Assembly (NCBI RefSeq): GCF_018613695.1
Contig: NZ_JAGGPR010000015.1
Coordinates: forward strand, 1 to 64,000
Origin: Arthrobacter sp. ISL-95
GTDB lineage: Bacteria > Actinomycetota > Actinomycetes > Actinomycetales > Micrococcaceae
Direction of reading: 5' to 3'
DNA length: 64,000 nucleotides
The notes under the pieces were generated by a model, which saw only the letters and a program-made list of their open reading frames with translations, did no database searches and was not told the origin of the DNA. Made by a program: the position numbers and the translations under genes. The stretch's first letter is position 1. The number at the start of each line of letters is the position of its first letter. This document shows positions 55,307 through 64,000 of the stretch, in pieces.

Positions 55307-55394
55307 GGGTTCACTATATTTCGCTGGGGCAGGGGATCTCGCTGGGGCAGGGCGGCGGCCGGTGGACACTACGCTGCCTCCACCGGCCGCTCCA

Positions 55395-56651
55395 TTAGGC
55401 TCCGATGATGTTGTACTCGGGGCCAAACGGGAACTTGGTGATGTTCTCCGCACCGCCTTCAGCTACCACCAGGATGTCGTGCTCGCGGTACCCACCGGCA
55501 CCGGGCTGGCCGTCCAGGACCGTGATCATCGGTTCCATGGAGACCACCATGCCCGGTTCAAGGACGGTGTCAATGTCCTCGCGTAGCTCCAGGCCCGCTT
55601 CGCGTCCGTAGTAATGGCTCAGCACACCGAACGAGTGGCCGTAACCGAACGTGCGGTTGGCCAGCAGTCCGTGGCTGACGTAGATCTCATTGAGCTCGGC
55701 GGCGATGTCCTTGCAGACGGCACCGGGCTTGATGAGTTCCAGGCCGCGCTTATGGACCTCAACGTTGATGTTCCACAGTTCCAGCGAACGGGCATCGGGT
55801 TCGCCATAGAACAGGGTCCGTTCCAGCGCGGTGTAGTAGCCGCTGGTCATGGGAAAGCAGTTAAGGGACAGGATGTCGTGTTCTTGAATCTTCCGGGTGG
55901 TGGCCCAGTTGTGGGCGCCATCGGTGTTGATACCAGACTGGAACCAGACCCAGGTATCGCGGATTTCCGAGTCCGGGAAGGTACGGGCAATCTCGTGAAC
56001 CATTGCCTCCGTGCCGATCAAAGCAACCTCATACTCGGTGATGCCCGCCGTGATGGCGTTGCGGATGGCCTCGCCGCCGAGGTCGCCGATGCGGGCGCCG
56101 TGTTTGATGACAGCGATTTCCTCGTCCGACTTGATCATGCGCTGACGCATCGCAGCCTGCGCGACGTCCACCAGCGTTGCTCCGGAGAAGGCAGCCTGGA
56201 TCTTGTTGCGGTTGTCCAGCGGCAACGAGTCATCTTCGACGCCGATGCGGCGCGGGTTGATGCCACGGGTCCGCAGGACTTCCTGGATGGCGTGGATGTA
56301 GTTGTCCCGGCGCCAGTCCGTGTACACCAGGTTGTCGCCGTAGCTGCGGCGCCAAGGCATACCGGCGTCGATGTTTGCAGTGATGGTGACCGTGTCATCC
56401 TTGGTGACCACCATGCCGTAAGAGCGGCCGAAGTAGGTGAACAGGAAGTCGGAGTAGTACTTGATGGAGTGGTAGCTGGTGAGGACTACGGCGTCGAGGT
56501 CCTTCTCGGCCATGATGCTGCGAAGGCCGGCGAGGCGGCGTTCAAACTCAGCGTCGGAGAAGGTCAGCGAGACTTTTTCGCCGTTGTTGAGGACCTTGGT
56601 GCGTTCGAGCTTGGCCACATCGTTGACGGCCTCGTTCTGGGTGATGGTCAT
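55395..56651 (-). CDS. Creatinase (creatine amidinohydrolase)
   Basis: It hydrolyses creatine to sarcosine and urea. The 418-residue protein has the pita-bread M24 fold and closely follows known creatinases: TSYHSIKYYSDFLFTYFGRS, the catalytic-histidine region GINTDGAHN, ILSLNCFPMTSGYYTALERT, and GYGHSFGVLSHYYGREAGLE. Creatinases lack the metal ligands of the M24 peptidases. The ATG at 56651 has a GGAACC site. A transporter precedes it by 28 bases. Confidence 0.95.
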   Translation of the reverse strand: MTITQNEAVNDVAKLERTKVLNNGEKVSLTFSDAEFERRLAGLRSIMAEKDLDAVVLTSYHSIKYYSDFLFTYFGRSYGMVVTKDDTVTITANIDAGMPWRRSYGDNLVYTDWRRDNYIHAIQEVLRTRGINPRRIGVEDDSLPLDNRNKIQAAFSGATLVDVAQAAMRQRMIKSDEEIAVIKHGARIGDLGGEAIRNAITAGITEYEVALIGTEAMVHEIARTFPDSEIRDTWVWFQSGINTDGAHNWATTRKIQEHDILSLNCFPMTSGYYTALERTLFYGEPDARSLELWNINVEVHKRGLELIKPGAVCKDIAAELNEIYVSHGLLANRTFGYGHSFGVLSHYYGREAGLELREDIDTVLEPGMVVSMEPMITVLDGQPGAGGYREHDILVVAEGGAENITKFPFGPEYNIIGA

Positions 56652-56679
56652 GGTGGTTCCTTTCAATGGGTGGGTTGTA

Positions 56680-58038
56680 CTAGTCCCGCAGCAGGGGCTT
56701 CTTGGAAGTCTCGGCGGCGAACAGGACTGCGATGAGGGAAACTATGGCGGCGGCCACGATGTACCAGCCGGGTGCCAGTTTGTTGTGGGTCATGCCGATC
56801 AGGAGGGTGGCCATGAACGGAGCAGTGCCGCCGAACAGGGCGTTGGAGAGGTTGAAGCTGACGGCGAAGCCCGTGTAACGAACCTTCGTGGGGAACAATT
56901 CCGCGAGGAAACTGGGTAGGGTGCCGTCGTTGAGCGTGAGCATGCCGCCCAAAAGAATCTGAACCAGGACGATCACCAGGAAGTTGCGGGTGTCCAGGAG
57001 CATGAACGCAGGCACCGTCAGCAATATGAAGAGGACCGAGGCCGTGATCAGCATGCGCTTGCGGCCGAACCTGTCCGAGGCAATGCCCGTCAGGAAGATG
57101 AAGCCGATGTAGCTGGCCAGGGCAATGGTGGTAGCAAGGAACGATTCCGTGGCACCGAAGCCGAGCTCCTCTGACAGGTATGTGGGCATGTAGCTGAGGA
57201 TGACGTAGAAGCCCACCGCGTTGAGCAGGACCGCGCCCGTGGCGATGATGAGCTGCTTCCGGTACGTCCGGAACATCGCAAAAGCCGGCGCTTTGACGCT
57301 GTTGTCCTTCTCAGCCAGTTCGCGGAACGCCGGGGTGTCCTCCAACTTGGTCCGGATGTACCTGCCGATCAGGCCCATGGGCGCGGCGAGCAGGAACGGC
57401 AACCGCCAGCCCCACTCGTTGAGCTGCTCTGCCGTCAGGACTGAACTCAGCAGGGCGGCCAACAAGGAACCCAGCAGGAGTCCCGCTGCGGTACTGGCAG
57501 GCACGACGGCGGCATACACTCCGCGGCGATTCGCCGGCGCATATTCCACCAGGAAGGCGGACGCCCCTGCGTACTCGCCGGCTGCGGAGAATCCTTGGAC
57601 GACTCTTACGACGAGGAGCAGGATCGGGGCCATCACGCCGATGGTGGCGTAGCCGGGGATCAGTGCGATGCAGAACGTGGCCACCGACATCAGCACGATC
57701 GAGAGGGAGAGCGCCTGCTTCCTTCCGAGGCGGTCGCCGATATGGCCCCAGATGAAACCACCAAGCGGCCTCACGAAGAAGCTGATGGCGAAGACACCGA
57801 AGGTCGCCATCAGGGCTGTCTGGCGGTCGGACTCCGGAAAGAAGACTGTGGAGATGATGCCGGCCAGATAGCCATAAACGGCGTAGTCGAACCACTCAAC
57901 AAAGTTGCCGATGAAGCTGGCAGTGACTACTCGCCGTCGAGTGTCCTTACTGACTGTGTGATTGGGGTTCTGGGTGTGGCTGAGGCCGGAGGCGGGTGAA
58001 GTGCCTTGCTCGGCTGCCACAGAGAATTCATTGCTCAT
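56680..58038 (-). CDS. MHS-family MFS transporter (creatine or sarcosine uptake candidate)
   Basis: The 452-residue transporter has 12 predicted segments and MHS/ProP features: FIGNFVEWFDYAVYGYLA, GHIGDRLGRKQAL and RVVQGFSAAGEYAGASAFL. Its place right before creatinase suggests creatine, sarcosine or betaine as cargo; this is inference. Start at 58038. Confidence 0.87.
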   Translation of the reverse strand: MSNEFSVAAEQGTSPASGLSHTQNPNHTVSKDTRRRVVTASFIGNFVEWFDYAVYGYLAGIISTVFFPESDRQTALMATFGVFAISFFVRPLGGFIWGHIGDRLGRKQALSLSIVLMSVATFCIALIPGYATIGVMAPILLLVVRVVQGFSAAGEYAGASAFLVEYAPANRRGVYAAVVPASTAAGLLLGSLLAALLSSVLTAEQLNEWGWRLPFLLAAPMGLIGRYIRTKLEDTPAFRELAEKDNSVKAPAFAMFRTYRKQLIIATGAVLLNAVGFYVILSYMPTYLSEELGFGATESFLATTIALASYIGFIFLTGIASDRFGRKRMLITASVLFILLTVPAFMLLDTRNFLVIVLVQILLGGMLTLNDGTLPSFLAELFPTKVRYTGFAVSFNLSNALFGGTAPFMATLLIGMTHNKLAPGWYIVAAAIVSLIAVLFAAETSKKPLLRD

Positions 58039-58060
58039 GTGTCCACCAAAATCTTTGGGG

Positions 58061-58075
58061 TTGCATTCCACGCAA
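58061..58075. promoter_or_regulatory. Possible IclR-type operator upstream of the transporter
   Basis: TTGCATTCCACGCAA is an imperfect palindrome (TTGC / GCAA arms) 23 bases upstream of the transporter start, in the style of IclR sites. A related regulator gene is in the same cluster. Confidence 0.35.
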
Positions 58076-58233
58076 CGCTGTTGCACCAGCGTATGTGTGA
58101 GCGACGTCATGGTCAAGAGGTTTAAAGAAGCGTTATCCAGCGCCCAGAGCGTTAGCGCAGAGACTGAGGGCAATAGTGGCGTTGTTGTTAGAAAAGAGAC
58201 CGTGTTGCAGCAAGCGAGACATCCGCCTTCCGA

Positions 58234-58274
58234 CGCTCTCTCACATCACTAGCCCTTCACCCGATCGCTCTCTC
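58234..58274 (-). repeat. 32-base-period GAGAGAGCG repeat, two units (minus strand)
   Basis: Cores at 58234-58242 and 58266-58274 are 32 bases apart. The spacer is close to that at 12154-12194 (shared GAAGGGCT and GATGT). Confidence 0.75.
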
Positions 58275-58403
58275 ACTTGCTTGAAGAAAGCCCCCACCCA
58301 TTTGGCACTTAAGCGTGGATGCCGCAGCTCAGGCGCGCCCACGGCAATGCCAACCAAGATGCTGGAAAGGGAAAGGGGGTCTCGGCTCGAGCACGAGGGA
58401 CAT

Positions 58404-58540
58404 GAGAGAGGATCGCGCCCAAGCACCCGGGACATGAGAGAGCGACGCGCCCAAGCACCCGGGACATGAGAGAGCGACGCGCCCAAGCACGCGGGACGTG
58501 AGAGAGGAGCGCGCCCAAGCACGAGTGATGTGAGAGAGGG
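58404..58540 (+). repeat. 32-base-period GAGAGAGCG repeat, five units
   Basis: Cores start at 58404, 58436, 58468, 58500 and 58532, exactly 32 bases apart, with spacers containing CGCGCCCAAGCAC and GGGACAT or variants. The array ends one base before the stop codon of the minus-strand GntR gene, so it forms its 3' flank. Confidence 0.9.
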
Positions 58541-59212
58541 TCAGAGGACCTTGCGGATGGTCTCTTCGAAGCTGACTACGTGGTGCAGGGCGAGTTCGGC
58601 GGCGCGTCCTTCGTCGCCGTCGGCTATGGCGGTGAGGAGATCAGCGTGTTCGGAGATGTGGCCGGATACGGAGGGCATCTTCTCGAGCATGTGGCACCAG
58701 ATGCGGGTGGCGAGGTTGTCGTACCGGATGAGGACGTCTTCGAGATGCGCATTGGCGGAGGCCTTGTAGATGAGCCTGTGGACCTGGATGTCGTAGCGCA
58801 TGAGTTCTTGGGAGGAATTGTCCTGGCCTTCAAGATCACGGATTGCAGCGGCGACGGCGCGGAGCTCGGAACGCATGGCGGGGCTGGCCATGCGGGCAGC
58901 CTTCCTGGAGGCAAGTGGTTCCAGGAGCTCGCGGATTTCGGAGACTTCGGCGAGCTGGGTGATGTCCACGCCGGTGGCGAACGTGCCCCGCCGGGGGTAT
59001 GACACCACGAGATGGTCGCTTTCGAGGCGTTTGATGGCTTCGCGGACAGGAGTTCGACCAATGCCCAGCTCGGCGGCGATTTGGCCGTCATTGATGGGGT
59101 CGCCGGGTTTGACGTCCAGCATGATGAGCCTGTCGCGCAGCAGCAGGTAGGCGTTCTCCGCGAGGGACGTACCCTGTGGAGCGGACTCCAGTGCTTCCAA
59201 TGCTGCGCTCAT
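58541..59212 (-). CDS. GntR-family regulator (FCD type) of the glycine/sarcosine operon
   Basis: The 223-residue protein has a GntR winged helix (DGQIAAELGIGRTPVREAIKRLE, split here at 20: GQIAAELGIGRTPVREAIKR) and an FCD domain (RYDIQVHRLIYKASANAHLE, SEHADLLTAIADGDEGRAAE). It is divergent from glyA, and a palindrome overlaps the -10 of the glyA promoter, fitting repression of glyA-soxBDA in the absence of an inducer such as sarcosine or creatine. Confidence 0.88.
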   Translation of the reverse strand: MSAALEALESAPQGTSLAENAYLLLRDRLIMLDVKPGDPINDGQIAAELGIGRTPVREAIKRLESDHLVVSYPRRGTFATGVDITQLAEVSEIRELLEPLASRKAARMASPAMRSELRAVAAAIRDLEGQDNSSQELMRYDIQVHRLIYKASANAHLEDVLIRYDNLATRIWCHMLEKMPSVSGHISEHADLLTAIADGDEGRAAELALHHVVSFEETIRKVL

Positions 59213-59267
59213 TGCTCTCTCCCGTTAGTCGCATTTCCAGTCTGCTGGATGGGTTACCGCAGACCTG

Positions 59268-59306
59268 TTGACGACCATGTGATCTTCAACATACTATGGC
59301 AATAGT
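59268..59306 (+). promoter_or_regulatory. Promoter of glyA-soxBDA with overlapping operator
   Basis: TTGACG (59268-59273) and TACTAT (59292-59297) are 18 bases apart. The palindrome ACTAT-GGCA-ATAGT (59293-59306) overlaps the -10 element, a layout for repression by the divergent GntR protein. Confidence 0.6.
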
Positions 59307-59364
59307 TCTAATATATCAGTTGCCTAACAGTCGGCCACTAGACAAGCTTTTGAAGGAGAACACC

Positions 59365-60738
59365 ATGGTTGAACCGCTGATCCGCCCGCTCGCACAGGCG
59401 GACCCGGAGGTCGATCAGGCGATCGCCCAGGAACTCATCCGCCAGCAGTCCACGCTGGAAATGATCGCCTCTGAGAACTTCGCTCCTACGGCCGTCATGG
59501 AGGCCCAGGGATCGGTCCTGACCAACAAGTACGCCGAGGGCTACCCGGGCAAGCGCTACTACGGCGGCTGCGAACACGTTGATGTGATCGAGCAGCTCGC
59601 CATTGACCGATTGAAGGCCTTGTTCGGCGCAGAGTTCGCCAACGTGCAGCCCCACTCCGGTGCCCAGGCCAACGCCTCGGCCATGCACGCACTCATCACC
59701 CCGGGCGACACCATCATGGGCCTGAACCTCGCCCACGGCGGGCACCTGACCCACGGCATGCGCATCAACTTCTCCGGCAAGCTGTACAAGGTTGTTCCTT
59801 ACGGAGTCCGCGAGGACACCCACACCGTGGACATGGCCGAAGTTGAGCGCCTGGCTCTGGAGAACAAGCCGCAGCTGATCGTCGCCGGCTGGTCCGCGTA
59901 CTCCCGCCAGTTGGACTTCGCCGAGTTCCGCCGCATCGCGGACCTGGTAGGCGCCTACCTCATGGTGGACATGGCCCACTTCGCCGGCCTTGTGGCGGCA
60001 GGGCTGCACCCGAGCCCCGTCCCGCATGCGCACATTGTCACCAGCACAACCCACAAAACCCTCGGCGGTCCGCGCGGCGGTGTGATCCTCACCAACGACG
60101 CCGACATCGCCAAGAAGGTTAACTCCGCAGTCTTCCCCGGCCAACAGGGCGGTCCGCTGGAGCACGTCATCGCGGCCAAGGCCGTGGCCTTCAAGATGGC
60201 AGCAGAGCCCGAGTTCCAGGAACGCCAGGTCCGCGTCCTTGAAGGCTCCAAGATCCTTGCCCAGCGCCTCCTCCGGGAAGACGTTGCTGCAGCCGGCATC
60301 TCCGTTGTCAGCGGCGGAACTGATGTCCACCTGGTGCTCGCCGACCTTCGCCACTCGGTCCTTAACGGCCAGCAGGCCGAAGACACGCTGCACCGCATCG
60401 GCATCACGGTCAACCGCAACGCAGTCCCCTTCGACCCCCGCCCGCCCATGGTTTCCTCCGGCCTGCGCATCGGCACACCCGCCCTCGCCGCCCGCGGCTT
60501 CAAGGCTGAGGACTTCATCGAAGTTTCGGACATCATCGCGACGGCGTTGATCGCCGCAGCGAACAGCGGCACCCAAGCAGACAGCGCCGAAGCCGACGTC
60601 ACCTTGGACGAGTCCACCGCCGTCGAACTCCGCCGCCGCGTGACCGCGCTGGCAGAGAAGTTCCCGCTTTACCCGCACCTGAACAACAACGGCAATGGCG
60701 CCGCAACCGAAGCAGAACTGATTGGAGCAGCCCAGTGA
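59365..60738 (+). CDS. glyA: Serine hydroxymethyltransferase
   Basis: This PLP enzyme interconverts glycine plus methylene-THF with serine. The 457-residue protein has [20 protein letters not shown]-like N terminus, [27 protein letters not shown] and the PLP lysine in [12 protein letters not shown]. In this operon it uses the glycine and methylene-THF made by sarcosine oxidase to give serine. It may be a second, pathway-specific glyA copy in the genome. An AAGGAG site precedes the ATG. Confidence 0.95.
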   Translation: MVEPLIRPLAQADPEVDQAIAQELIRQQSTLEMIASENFAPTAVMEAQGSVLTNKYAEGYPGKRYYGGCEHVDVIEQLAIDRLKALFGAEFANVQPHSGAQANASAMHALITPGDTIMGLNLAHGGHLTHGMRINFSGKLYKVVPYGVREDTHTVDMAEVERLALENKPQLIVAGWSAYSRQLDFAEFRRIADLVGAYLMVDMAHFAGLVAAGLHPSPVPHAHIVTSTTHKTLGGPRGGVILTNDADIAKKVNSAVFPGQQGGPLEHVIAAKAVAFKMAAEPEFQERQVRVLEGSKILAQRLLREDVAAAGISVVSGGTDVHLVLADLRHSVLNGQQAEDTLHRIGITVNRNAVPFDPRPPMVSSGLRIGTPALAARGFKAEDFIEVSDIIATALIAAANSGTQADSAEADVTLDESTAVELRRRVTALAEKFPLYPHLNNNGNGAATEAELIGAAQ

Positions 60739-61955
60739 GTGCAGACCACCTCCCCGAGCACCCGGACTTCCTCTGGCGCAACCCGGACCCGAAGAAAAGC
60801 TACGACGCCGTAATTGTGGGCGGCGGCGGGCACGGCCTGGCCACCGCGTACTTCCTGGCGAAGAACCACGGCATGACCAACATCGCCATCCTGGAAAAGG
60901 GCTGGCTGGCCGGTGGAAACATGGCCCGCAACACCACCATCATCCGTTCCAACTACCTCTGGGACGAGAGCGCTGCCATCTACGAGCACGCCCTCAAGCT
61001 CTGGGAAATCCTCCCGGAAGAGCTGGAGTACGACTTCCTGTTCAGCCAGCGCGGCGTCATGAACCTGGCCCACACCTTGGGCGACGTTCGCGAAAGCGTT
61101 CGCCGCGTGGGTGCCAATAGGCTCAACGGCGTGGACGCTGAATGGCTGGACCCGCAGCAGGTCAAGGAACTCTGCCCCATCCTGAACATCAACGACAACA
61201 TCCGCTACCCAGTCATGGGCGCCACGTACCAGCCGCGCGCAGGCATCGCCAAGCACGACCACGTGGCCTGGGCATTCGCCCGCAAATGCGACGAGCTGGG
61301 CGTTGACATCATCCAGAACTGTGAAGTCACCGGCTTCATCAAGGACGGCAACCGAGTCACCGGCGTCAAGACCACCCGCGGCACCATCAACACCGAAAAG
61401 GTGGGCCTCTGCGCCGCCGGCCACAGCTCAGTCCTGGCAGAAATGGCCGGCTTCCGCCTGCCGATCCAGAGCCACCCGCTCCAGGCACTGGTGTCCGAAC
61501 TGCACGAACCCGTCCACCCCACGGTGGTCATGTCCAACCACGTCCACGTGTACGTCTCCCAGGCCCACAAGGGTGAACTGGTGATGGGCGCCGGTGTGGA
61601 CTCCTACAACGGCTACGGCCAGCGCGGCTCGTTCCACGTGATCGAGGAGCAGATGGCAGCAGCCGTGGAGCTCTTCCCGATTTTCGCCCGGGCTCACGTG
61701 CTCCGGACCTGGGGCGGCATTGTGGACACCACGCTGGATGCCTCGCCGATCGTGGGCCTGTCACCGGTGGAGAACATGTTCGTCAACTGTGGTTGGGGAA
61801 CGGGCGGCTTCAAGGGCACCCCGGCGGCCGGCCTGACCTTCGCACACACCATTGCCACCGGCGCACCGCACAAGCTGAACAAGCCGTTCGCACTTGAACG
61901 CTTCGAGACCGGCGCTTTGATCGACGAACACGGCGCCGCAGCCGTAGCCCACTAG
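60735..61955 (+). CDS. soxB: Sarcosine oxidase beta subunit
   Basis: The 406-residue subunit holds the covalent FMN and the sarcosine site of heterotetrameric sarcosine oxidase. It has the dinucleotide fold [16 protein letters not shown], the [17 protein letters not shown] segment and [15 protein letters not shown] near the end. The GTG at 60735 overlaps the glyA stop by four bases. Confidence 0.94.
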   Translation: MSADHLPEHPDFLWRNPDPKKSYDAVIVGGGGHGLATAYFLAKNHGMTNIAILEKGWLAGGNMARNTTIIRSNYLWDESAAIYEHALKLWEILPEELEYDFLFSQRGVMNLAHTLGDVRESVRRVGANRLNGVDAEWLDPQQVKELCPILNINDNIRYPVMGATYQPRAGIAKHDHVAWAFARKCDELGVDIIQNCEVTGFIKDGNRVTGVKTTRGTINTEKVGLCAAGHSSVLAEMAGFRLPIQSHPLQALVSELHEPVHPTVVMSNHVHVYVSQAHKGELVMGAGVDSYNGYGQRGSFHVIEEQMAAAVELFPIFARAHVLRTWGGIVDTTLDASPIVGLSPVENMFVNCGWGTGGFKGTPAAGLTFAHTIATGAPHKLNKPFALERFETGALIDEHGAAAVAH

Positions 61956-61977
61956 CCAGGACAGGACAGGAAAAGAC

Positions 61978-62421
61978 ATGCTCCTCATTTCATGCCCCAA
62001 CTGCGGGCCACGCGACGAAACCGAATTCCACTACGGCGGTCAAGCACACGTCGCCTACCCGGAGAGCCCCAACGACCTCACGGACCGTGAATGGGCTGAA
62101 TACCTGTTCTACCGCGAGAACACCAAGGGAACCTTCGCCGAGCGTTGGGTCCACAGCACCGGCTGCCGCCAGTGGTTCAACATGCTCCGCGACACCGTGA
62201 GCTACGAGATCCACTCCATCTATGGGATGGGCCAGCCCCGCCCGAACCTCTCGGCGAGCGCCGCCGCAGGAACCAGTGCGAAGAGCGAACCTGCCCAGCC
62301 GGGCGAGTTCACTCAGACCGGGGAATTCGGCCAAACCGAACCGGGCCTCGCTCCCGGCGCCCCAACCACGGGTGCCCCAATCTCCGGCTCCACAGCACCC
62401 ACCTCCTCGGAAGGAGTCTAG
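61978..62421 (+). CDS. soxD: Sarcosine oxidase delta subunit, with long C-terminal tail
   Basis: The small subunit binds zinc via CPNCGPR (Cys6, Cys9), a histidine and a later cysteine (HSTGCRQWF). It has FHYGGQAHVAYP and NDLTDREWAEYLFYRENTKG. The 147-residue product is about 50 residues longer than the usual 90-100, ending in a low-complexity Gly/Thr/Pro/Ser tail (about 95-147) with repeated GEF-QT words. The tail should not disturb the zinc site. Confidence 0.92.
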   Translation: MLLISCPNCGPRDETEFHYGGQAHVAYPESPNDLTDREWAEYLFYRENTKGTFAERWVHSTGCRQWFNMLRDTVSYEIHSIYGMGQPRPNLSASAAAGTSAKSEPAQPGEFTQTGEFGQTEPGLAPGAPTTGAPISGSTAPTSSEGV

Positions 62422-62423
62422 AA

Positions 62424-64000
62424 GTGACCAGCAAGAACGCACGCCTCGCCACCGGCGGACGCATCGATCGCAGTATCTCTTGGCGCTTCACTGTGGGCGG
62501 CCAGGAGTTCACCGGCCACCCGGGCGACACCATAGCTTCGGCGCTGCTGGCCAATGGCCACATCAACGCCGGCAATTCCCTCTACGAGGACCGCCCACGC
62601 GGCATCATGGCCGCAGGTGTGGAAGAGTCCAATGCCTTGGTCAAGATCGCTCCCCGTTTCCGCGGACACGTCGCCGAGTCCATGCTTCCCGCCACAGCAG
62701 TGTCCTTGGTGGACGGCATGAACATTGAGCTCCTCTCCGGCCTTGGCAAACTGGATCCCAACGAGGACAAGGCCGAGTACGACAAGAAGTACGTCCACAC
62801 GGACGTCCTGATAGTCGGCGGCGGTGTGGCAGGCCTGGCTGCAGCCCGTGAAGCTGTCCGCACCGGCGCCCGCGTCGTCCTGATCGATGACCAGCCGGAA
62901 CTCGGCGGCTCCCTGCTGTCCGGTTCCACAGCCCCGGAATTGGCCGAATTGATCGAAGGCAAGCCGGCCCTGGAATGGGTTGCTGATGTGGAAGCTGAGC
63001 TGGTTTCCGCCCGCGAATGCACAGTGCTGAACCGCACCACGGCTTTCGGCTCCTACGACTCCAACTACTTCATCGCGGCCCAGAACCGCACGGACCACCT
63101 GAGCGTTCCGGCAGCTTCGGGTGTTTCCCGCCAACGTATTTGGCATATCCGTGCAAAGCAGGTTGTGCTGGCTCCCGGCGCCCACGAGCGTCCGCTGGTG
63201 TTCGAGAACAACGACCGCCCGGGCATCATGCTCGCCTCCGCCGCCCGCACCTACCTGAACCGTTACGCCGTGGCAGCCGGTTCGCGCGTGGTCATCACCA
63301 CCACCAACGATTCCGCTTACGCTCTTGCTGCGGACTTGAAGGCAGCAGGCGTGGCGATTGCCGCCGTCGTCGATGCCCGTCCGCAGATCAGCGCGAAGGC
63401 CGCTGCCGCCGTCGAGGCCGGTATCCGGGTCCTGATCGGCAGTGCTGTGGCTGACACGTCCGCTGATGAGAATGGCCGCTTGAATGGCGTCACCGTCCGC
63501 AGTATTAACGACGACGGCGAACTCACCTCGGGCGTCGAACAGCTGGCTGCCGATCTGCTGGCAGTTTCCGGTGGCTGGAGCCCGGTGGTCCACCTCCACA
63601 GCCAGCGCCAGGGCAAGCTGCGTTGGGATGACGAGCTCGCAGCGTTCATTCCCACCGCTCCCGTCAAGGACCAGCAGGTTGTTGGGGCAGGCCGTGGCAG
63701 TTTCGAACTCCAGGACTGCCTGGCAGAAGGCATCTCGGCGGGAGCGGCAGCGTCCATCGCGGCCGGTTTCGAATCCGCAACCACCCCGGTGGAGCTGCAG
63801 GCACCCGTGGCGAGCGCTCCGAGCCGCCAGCTCTGGTTGGTCCCCGGACAGACCGGTGAGCCCGGCGAATGGCACCACCACTTCGTGGACTTCCAGCGCG
63901 ATCAGTCCGTAGCGGATGTCCTCCGTTCCACGGGTGCAGGTATGCGGTCCGTGGAGCACGTCAAGCGATACACCTCCATCAGCACGGCCAATGATCAGGG
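62424..64000 (+). CDS. soxA: Sarcosine oxidase alpha subunit (partial, runs off the window)
   Basis: The alpha subunit binds NAD and tetrahydrofolate and, with beta, gives 5,10-methylene-THF from the methyl group of sarcosine. The start is the GTG at 62424 after an AAGGAG site, giving VTSKNARLATGGRI. The visible 525 residues include an N-terminal ferredoxin-like domain without cysteine cluster (FTVGGQEFTGHPGDTIASAL), a NAD-binding fold VLIVGGGVAGLAAAREA and VKRYTSISTANDQG near the window end. The usual length is about 960 residues, so the folate-binding half lies outside. Confidence 0.95.
   Translation, partial: MTSKNARLATGGRIDRSISWRFTVGGQEFTGHPGDTIASALLANGHINAGNSLYEDRPRGIMAAGVEESNALVKIAPRFRGHVAESMLPATAVSLVDGMNIELLSGLGKLDPNEDKAEYDKKYVHTDVLIVGGGVAGLAAAREAVRTGARVVLIDDQPELGGSLLSGSTAPELAELIEGKPALEWVADVEAELVSARECTVLNRTTAFGSYDSNYFIAAQNRTDHLSVPAASGVSRQRIWHIRAKQVVLAPGAHERPLVFENNDRPGIMLASAARTYLNRYAVAAGSRVVITTTNDSAYALAADLKAAGVAIAAVVDARPQISAKAAAAVEAGIRVLIGSAVADTSADENGRLNGVTVRSINDDGELTSGVEQLAADLLAVSGGWSPVVHLHSQRQGKLRWDDELAAFIPTAPVKDQQVVGAGRGSFELQDCLAEGISAGAAASIAAGFESATTPVELQAPVASAPSRQLWLVPGQTGEPGEWHHHFVDFQRDQSVADVLRSTGAGMRSVEHVKRYTSISTANDQ

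Noticed and set aside
55395-56651. Xaa-Pro aminopeptidase
   Set aside because: Although of the M24 fold, its motifs follow creatinases closely and it lies next to sarcosine oxidase genes.
58404-58540. CRISPR array
   Set aside because: The period is 32 bases with a 9-base core; spacers between cores are nearly alike instead of unique, and no cas gene is present.
59338-60678. Long leftward frame of 446 residues opposite glyA
   Set aside because: glyA on the plus strand is complete and conserved; the reverse frame has no recognisable content.

Overview
The window is a 64 kb piece of chromosome from a high-GC Gram-positive bacterium, most likely an Arthrobacter/Paenarthrobacter-type member of the Micrococcaceae. 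That is an inference. It rests on the high GC content, frequent GTG starts and four-base ATGA/GTGA gene overlaps, a creatinase next to a heterotetrameric sarcosine oxidase operon, and the DUF6318 lipoprotein and other actinobacterial families. I see no rRNA, tRNA, intact insertion sequence, phage module or CRISPR array.

Layout. 0.6-1.4 kb: minus-strand operon for the cysteine-poor ribosomal proteins L28, L33 and S14. 1.8-4.1 kb: an extracytoplasmic flavin electron-transfer locus (ferric-reductase-like protein, FMN-binding protein, ApbE flavin transferase) whose reductase gene is broken. 4.1-6.6 kb: two paralogous SGNH hydrolases around a MarR regulator and a YciI protein. 6.9-12.1 kb: complete siderophore ABC importer plus siderophore-interacting protein behind an iron box. 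13.1-19.0 kb: MksBEF/Wadjet-like SMC operon (jetA-jetB-jetC) with a frameshift in jetC and no jetD. 19.3-30.4 kb: mixed metabolic and hypothetical genes (long acyl-CoA dehydrogenase, YchJ protein, flavin reductase, aldo/keto reductase, molybdopterin oxidoreductase, S4 protein, DUF6318 lipoprotein with a PKD protein, DUF3817, 2H phosphoesterase, GIY-YIG protein).

30.5-35.3 kb: asparagine use (FadR-type regulator, asparaginase, aspartate ammonia-lyase, asparagine permease), converting asparagine to aspartate, fumarate and ammonia. 35.5-42.7 kb: oxidative, non-phosphorylating L-fucose pathway with alpha-L-fucosidase, mutarotase, fucose dehydrogenase candidate, lactonase, fuconate dehydratase, 2-keto-3-deoxyfuconate dehydrogenase and diketo-acid hydrolase, with a FadR-type regulator. 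A shared operator-like palindrome lies in front of the regulator and in the divergent promoter region. 42.9-54.4 kb: a GNAT-AAA+ fusion, LtrA, HD hydrolase, an SDR/TetR pair with a long palindromic operator, a serine beta-lactamase-like esterase, GluQ, two Lrp/AsnC regulators, a LysE exporter, an SRPBCC/ArsR pair, a TPR protein and DUF4383.

54.5-64 kb: a creatine-to-serine locus. An MHS-type transporter and creatinase (with an IclR regulator) yield sarcosine; a GntR regulator faces glyA-soxB-soxD-soxA, which oxidises sarcosine to glycine and joins the C1 unit to glycine to make serine. soxA runs off the end of the window.

Several repeat families punctuate the intergenic regions. The most striking is a 9-base core (GAGAGAGCG and variants) repeated at an exact 32-base period at several separate places. 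Other families are long hairpins with GTTGTGAGGCC-type arms and a 30-bp perfect inverted repeat.
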